Positions 5,165 through 7,815 of a stretch of DNA of 7,815 bases are shown in pieces. A model generated the notes under the pieces. That model was not told the origin of the DNA. It saw nothing but the letters and a program-made list of their open reading frames with translations, and did not search any database. This DNA is from Poindextera sp035295705. GTDB taxonomy: Bacteria; Pseudomonadota; Alphaproteobacteria; Caulobacterales; Caulobacteraceae. Each line of letters begins with the position of its first letter. The first letter of the stretch is position 1. The position numbers and the translations under genes are program-made. The stretch lies in NCBI GenBank assembly GCA_035295705.1, contig DATGIN010000226.1, forward strand, positions 1 to 7,815, in the 5' to 3' direction.

Positions 5165-6610
5165 ATGAAGGTGTTCTTCGCCGGGCTTGCGACGGAGTCG
5201 AATTCCTTTTCGTCGATCCCGACCGCCGAGGCGGCGTTCGCGCCCGGCCAACGGCGTGGCGCGGCGGTTTTCGCCGACCGCGGCATGTACGGCGCCTTCG
5301 CGCGCGATCTGCAGGCGCTGGTCGCCGCCGAAGGGGGCGAGCTCGCGCCCAGCCTGTTCGCCTTCGCCCAGCCCGGCGCCCCGACCGTGCAGGGCGTCTA
5401 CGAAAGGTTGCGCGACGCCATCCTGGAGGACCTCCGGGCCGCCATGCCGGTCGACATCGTGCTGCTCTTTCTGCACGGGGCGATGATCTCGCAGAACTGC
5501 TGGGACTGCGAAGGCGAGATCCTAACCATGGTGCGCCAGATCGTCGGGCCCGATGTCCCGATCGGGGCGGCTCTCGACCCGCACGCGCACCTGACCGAGA
5601 CCATGCTCGAGAAGGCGACGGTGCTCTGCTTCATGCAGGAATACCCGCACATCGACGGCATGGCGCGGCTCGAGGACGCCTGGCGCGTCTGCCTGGCCGT
5701 CTTGCGCGGCGAGGCGCGCCCGGTGCACGCCGTCTACGACCCCAAGATGATCTCGTTCTGGCCGACCCAGAGCGGGCCGATGCGCGGCTTCGTCGACCGG
5801 CTGCTCGAGCGGCGCAACCGCGACGGTATCCTCTCCATCTCCTTCGTGCACGGCTTCCCGTGGGGCGACACCCCGGTCACCGGGGCCAAGATGCTGGTCT
5901 ACGCGAACGGCGACGAGGCGAAGGCGGCGGCGCTCGCCCGATCGCTCGGCGAGGAGATCTGGAATCTGCGGGAAGACACCCAGATCCGGACGCTGCCGCT
6001 CGATGCGGCGCTCGAGCGCATGGCCGCGGTGAACAAGGGGCCGCTGGTCGTCGCGGACATCGCCGACAACGCCGGCGGCGGCGCGCCGTCGGACTCGACG
6101 TTCGTGCTTCGCGCCGTGCTCGAGCGCGGAATGACCGACGTGGGCATCGCGCTGATGTACGACCCCGGAGCCGTCGCCTTCTGCCACGAGGTGGGGGAAG
6201 GGGCCGAGATCGACCTGCGCATCGGCGGCAAGCTCGGGCCCGCCTCCGGCGAGCCGCTTGACGTGCATGCCACCGTGCGCGGACTGGCCAGGAAGGCCAC
6301 GCAGCAGGGGCTGGCGGGGCTGGTCGCGATCGGCGACGCGGCGTGGATCGAGGTCGCCGGCGTGCACGTGATCCTAGCCTCGGAGCGCACACAGTGCTTT
6401 GGCCCCAGCGCGTTTACGGCGCTCGGCCTTGACCCGACCACGCTCCGCTCGGTGGTGGTGAAGTCGACCAACCACTTCCGCATGGGCTTCGACCCGATCG
6501 CCACCGACGTGCTCTACGTCGATACGCCGGGCGCGATCCGCGCCGACTTCGCCAACATTCCCTACCGGCGCTTCACGGCGCCGTATTGGCCAAAGGTGGC
6601 GAACCCCTGA
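5165..6610 (+). CDS. M81-family metallopeptidase (MlrC/microcystinase C-like)
   Basis: This 481-residue protein is full length for the M81 family, whose founding member MlrC hydrolyses linearised microcystin peptides using zinc. The N-terminal MlrC domain starts with GLATESNSF (7-15), the family's ExN-F motif. It continues with FLHGAMI (102-108), LDPHAHLT (137-144) and EYPHIDG (159-165). E11, H104, D138, H140 and H162 are the probable metal and catalytic residues, with the family spacing as I recall it. DIADNAGGGAPSDST (298-312) is the other strong signature; the C-terminal domain follows. The ATG at 5165 has GGAG seven bases upstream, and an in-frame TTG two codons earlier is less likely. 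There is no signal peptide, so it is cytoplasmic. It is divergent from the hydroxylase operon and upstream of a small kinase-like gene. Most M81 proteins have unknown substrates, and nothing here indicates microcystin degradation. Confidence 0.93.
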   Translation: MKVFFAGLATESNSFSSIPTAEAAFAPGQRRGAAVFADRGMYGAFARDLQALVAAEGGELAPSLFAFAQPGAPTVQGVYERLRDAILEDLRAAMPVDIVLLFLHGAMISQNCWDCEGEILTMVRQIVGPDVPIGAALDPHAHLTETMLEKATVLCFMQEYPHIDGMARLEDAWRVCLAVLRGEARPVHAVYDPKMISFWPTQSGPMRGFVDRLLERRNRDGILSISFVHGFPWGDTPVTGAKMLVYANGDEAKAAALARSLGEEIWNLREDTQIRTLPLDAALERMAAVNKGPLVVADIADNAGGGAPSDSTFVLRAVLERGMTDVGIALMYDPGAVAFCHEVGEGAEIDLRIGGKLGPASGEPLDVHATVRGLARKATQQGLAGLVAIGDAAWIEVAGVHVILASERTQCFGPSAFTALGLDPTTLRSVVVKSTNHFRMGFDPIATDVLYVDTPGAIRADFANIPYRRFTAPYWPKVANP

Positions 6611-6625
6611 GCGCCCAGCGCTACG

Positions 6626-6636
6626 CAGCTAAGCTG
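6626..6636. repeat. Interrupted palindrome before the kinase-like gene
   Basis: CAGCT-A-AGCTG is a perfect 5-bp inverted repeat with one central base, lying between the M81 stop (6610) and the ATG at 6642. The ATG has no clear Shine-Dalgarno, so this element may affect its translation or mark a small operator. A site this short could be chance. Confidence 0.25.
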
Positions 6637-6641
6637 ATCGA

Positions 6642-7217
6642 ATGCACAACGTCATCGTCTATCTGGTCGGGCCCCCGGGGGTGGGGAAGTATACGACGGG
6701 CAAGGTCCTGGCGGAGCGCATGCCGGCCAAGCTCCTCGACAATCATTATTGGTGCAATCCGATCTTCGAGATCGTCGAGCCCGACGGGCGGACACCTTTG
6801 CCGCCTGCGGTCTGGGATCGAACGAACGCCGTGCGCACAGCGGTCCTGGAGACGGTCGCCACCCTTGCGCCGCCGGATCGCAACTACGTTTTTACCCATG
6901 CGATCGGCGACGATGGGGGCCATCCGCTGGACTTCGCGATCGCCGGCCACATCCTCAGCGTTGCCAGACGCCGGAAGGCCATGGCGCTGGTCGTGCGACT
7001 GTCCTGCGGCGCGAGCGAGCTTTCGAGCCGCATCGCCGCGGAAGAACGCGCGCAGAGGCTGAAGATGACCGACGTCAGCCAGGCGGAGCGCCTCGCTGGG
7101 CTCGAGCCGTTCAACGTGAGGCATGACTGGATCGTGGACCTCGACACGACAGAACTGCGACCGGAAGCGGTCGCCGACGTCGTGTTGGGCGAAATCTCGA
7201 AGCGCGCCCGCTCCTGA
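6642..7217 (+). CDS. Small P-loop NTPase, shikimate/adenylate-kinase-like
   Basis: This 191-residue protein starts with strand VIVYLVG followed by the Walker A motif GPPGVGKYT (10-18; K16 and T18 bind nucleotide phosphates), in the spacing of small-molecule kinases. LLDNHYWCNPIF (31-42) follows, and a hydrophobic NYVFTHA strand (81-87) is a plausible second core strand. Arg-rich RIAAEERAQRLK (130-141) resembles the lid that contacts ATP phosphates. A DNH motif after the first helix and VFT-type strand are typical of uncharacterised proteins annotated only as AAA-family ATPase or chloramphenicol-phosphotransferase-like. The substrate cannot be predicted. It begins 31 bp after the M81 stop, so co-transcription is possible, but its ribosome binding site is poor and its content looks unrelated. 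It converges with the GFA gene, 23 bp away. Confidence 0.85.
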   Translation: MHNVIVYLVGPPGVGKYTTGKVLAERMPAKLLDNHYWCNPIFEIVEPDGRTPLPPAVWDRTNAVRTAVLETVATLAPPDRNYVFTHAIGDDGGHPLDFAIAGHILSVARRRKAMALVVRLSCGASELSSRIAAEERAQRLKMTDVSQAERLAGLEPFNVRHDWIVDLDTTELRPEAVADVVLGEISKRARS

Positions 7218-7240
7218 CGCCCGTGCGCAAGGCGCCGGCG

Positions 7241-7648
7241 CTACTCCGGGTCCTTGTCGTAGGTGACGACGCCGTCGGGCAAGCGAACCCAAGAATGGCG
7301 GCGACTGTCGTAGACCGACACGCCGGGCGGCGGGAACGCCGGATCGGCAAAGCCCCCCACGGCGACGCTGACCCCCTCGGCCTCGAAGCCTTCCTCGGTG
7401 TGGAACAGGTTCGTCCCGCAGATCGGGCAGAAGCGAAAGCGGAACCGGGCGCCCTGGTCGCCGGTGCGGACGTACTCGCTCGCGCGGCCCGTCACCTTGT
7501 AGGGGGCTGCGAAGGCCGCCAGCGCCGCAAACACGCTGCCCGTCCGCCGCTGACAGGCGAGGCAGTGGCAGACGCCGACGCCGCGCGGCTCGCCCTCGAG
7601 CTCGATGCTCAGCTGTCCGCAGGCGCAGGCGGCGGTGCGAGAAGCCAT
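7241..7648 (-). CDS. GFA/CENP-V-family zinc-binding protein
   Basis: This 135-residue protein belongs to the Gfa-like family, named after glutathione-dependent formaldehyde-activating enzyme; most members are uncharacterised. The cysteine pattern is complete: C8 and C10 (CAC), C27, C29 and C32 (CHCLAC), and C74 and C77 (CPICG), expected to bind structural and possibly catalytic zinc. The family phrases CQRRTGS (32-38) and FCPICGTNLF (73-82) are present. The ATG at 7648 gives the family's usual short lead-in to the first CxC. A GTG three codons upstream is an alternative, and neither has a strong ribosome binding site. The frame stays open to 7768 but would overlap the divergent amidohydrolase start. 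It is cytoplasmic, with 66 bp to the divergent gene. Formaldehyde-glutathione adduct formation is family lore and should not be transferred to this protein without test. Confidence 0.92.
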   Translation of the reverse strand: MASRTAACACGQLSIELEGEPRGVGVCHCLACQRRTGSVFAALAAFAAPYKVTGRASEYVRTGDQGARFRFRFCPICGTNLFHTEEGFEAEGVSVAVGGFADPAFPPPGVSVYDSRRHSWVRLPDGVVTYDKDPE

Positions 7649-7679
7649 GGGCGCCACATTAGTCCGGCGCGGGCGAAGG

Positions 7680-7695
7680 CGACAGCCGGCCGTCG
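7680..7695. promoter_or_regulatory. Imperfect 16-bp palindrome between divergent genes
   Basis: CGACAGCCGGCCGTCG is its own reverse complement at 14 of 16 positions. It sits almost at the middle of the 66-bp gap between the GFA start (7648) and the amidohydrolase start (7715). The position suits an operator acting on both promoters. No regulator gene lies in the window and no clear promoter boxes can be named. Confidence 0.3.
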
Positions 7696-7714
7696 ATCCG
7701 CTAGGACCGGGGCG

Positions 7715-7815
7715 GTGGCAGAGCCCTACGACATCGTCATCCGCAATGGCCGCCTGCTCGACGGGCATGGCAACCTCTGGGTCCGCGCCGACATCGGCAT
7801 CCGCGACGGGCGGCT
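7715..7815 (+). CDS. Amidohydrolase, probably N-acyl-D-amino-acid deacylase-like; N-terminal fragment
   Basis: Thirty-three complete codons are visible before the right edge. The start is GTG with AGGA (7703-7706) eight bases upstream. The text YDIVIRNGRLLDG then NLWVRADIGIRDGR is the N-terminal beta-sandwich of metal-dependent amidohydrolases: hydrophobic strand, NGR, then DG and a second strand RADIGIRDGR. The wording is closest to what I know of D-aminoacylase/N-acyl-D-amino-acid deacylases; dihydroorotase, dihydropyrimidinase and imidazolonepropionase relatives share the fold. The metal-binding HxH and the later His and Asp ligands are beyond the window, so the subfamily and intactness cannot be confirmed. 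It would hydrolyse an amide or cyclic amide bond in the cytoplasm, which may fit the nearby M81 hydrolase. Confidence 0.75.
   Translation, partial: MAEPYDIVIRNGRLLDGHGNLWVRADIGIRDGR

Noticed and set aside
4621..6261. Open frame of 546 codons on the plus strand, crossing from the FAD gene through the divergent promoter into M81
   Set aside because: It spans two well-supported genes and their promoter region, and its product is Arg/Pro-rich low-complexity text.
7218..7240. Terminator between the kinase-like and GFA genes
   Set aside because: The only symmetry is the loopless palindrome GCGCCGGCGC (7232-7241) with no T-run; no credible hairpin terminator is seen.
7649..7768. Extended start of the GFA protein
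   Set aside because: The extra 40 residues do not match the family and overlap the amidohydrolase start and its ribosome binding site.

Overview
The window is strongly GC-rich and densely coded. It has short intergenic gaps, GTG and TTG starts as well as ATG, and AGGA/GGAG-type ribosome binding sites. Together with the gene families present, this suggests a proteobacterium, most likely an alphaproteobacterium (possibly Caulobacterales). That placement is an inference from composition and gene style, not from a marker gene. There are no RNA genes, insertion sequences, CRISPR arrays or phage genes.

Layout. Positions 1-231 (minus) hold the N-terminal part of a secreted glycine-rich protein that runs off the left edge. 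A 175-bp divergent intergenic region separates it from a lipoprotein with an Asn/Gly-rich repeat tail (407-1078, plus). Next comes a minus-strand operon read from 5017 down to 1088: the FAD subunit, the double [2Fe-2S] subunit and the molybdenum-cofactor subunit of a xanthine dehydrogenase/CoxMSL-family hydroxylase, then a small MoaD/ThiS-like protein ending in Gly-Gly. The lipoprotein and MoaD-like genes converge with 9 bp between their stop codons, inside a perfect inverted repeat. Divergent from the operon, across a 147-bp promoter region, is an M81-family (MlrC-like) metallopeptidase (5165-6610, plus), followed by a small P-loop kinase-like protein (6642-7217, plus). Converging on that is a GFA/CENP-V-type zinc protein (7241-7648, minus). 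Divergent from it is the first 33 codons of an amidohydrolase, probably an N-acyl-D-amino-acid deacylase relative, which runs off the right edge (7715-7815, plus).

How the genes may work together. The three hydroxylase subunits should form one cytoplasmic enzyme: substrate is oxidised at the Mo centre, and electrons pass through two [2Fe-2S] clusters to FAD. The MoaD-like protein may supply dithiolene sulfur for the cofactor or another sulfur-carrier function. The neighbouring M81 hydrolase and amidohydrolase suggest, as inference only, a catabolic locus in which a (perhaps nitrogen-containing) compound is hydroxylated and then cleaved at an amide bond. The substrate cannot be read from the sequence. 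I did not find a clearly new defence or mobile system. The most interesting items are the hydroxylase-MoaD-M81 module, the shared inverted repeat at the convergent stops, and the hairpin-rich leader of the repeat-tailed lipoprotein.
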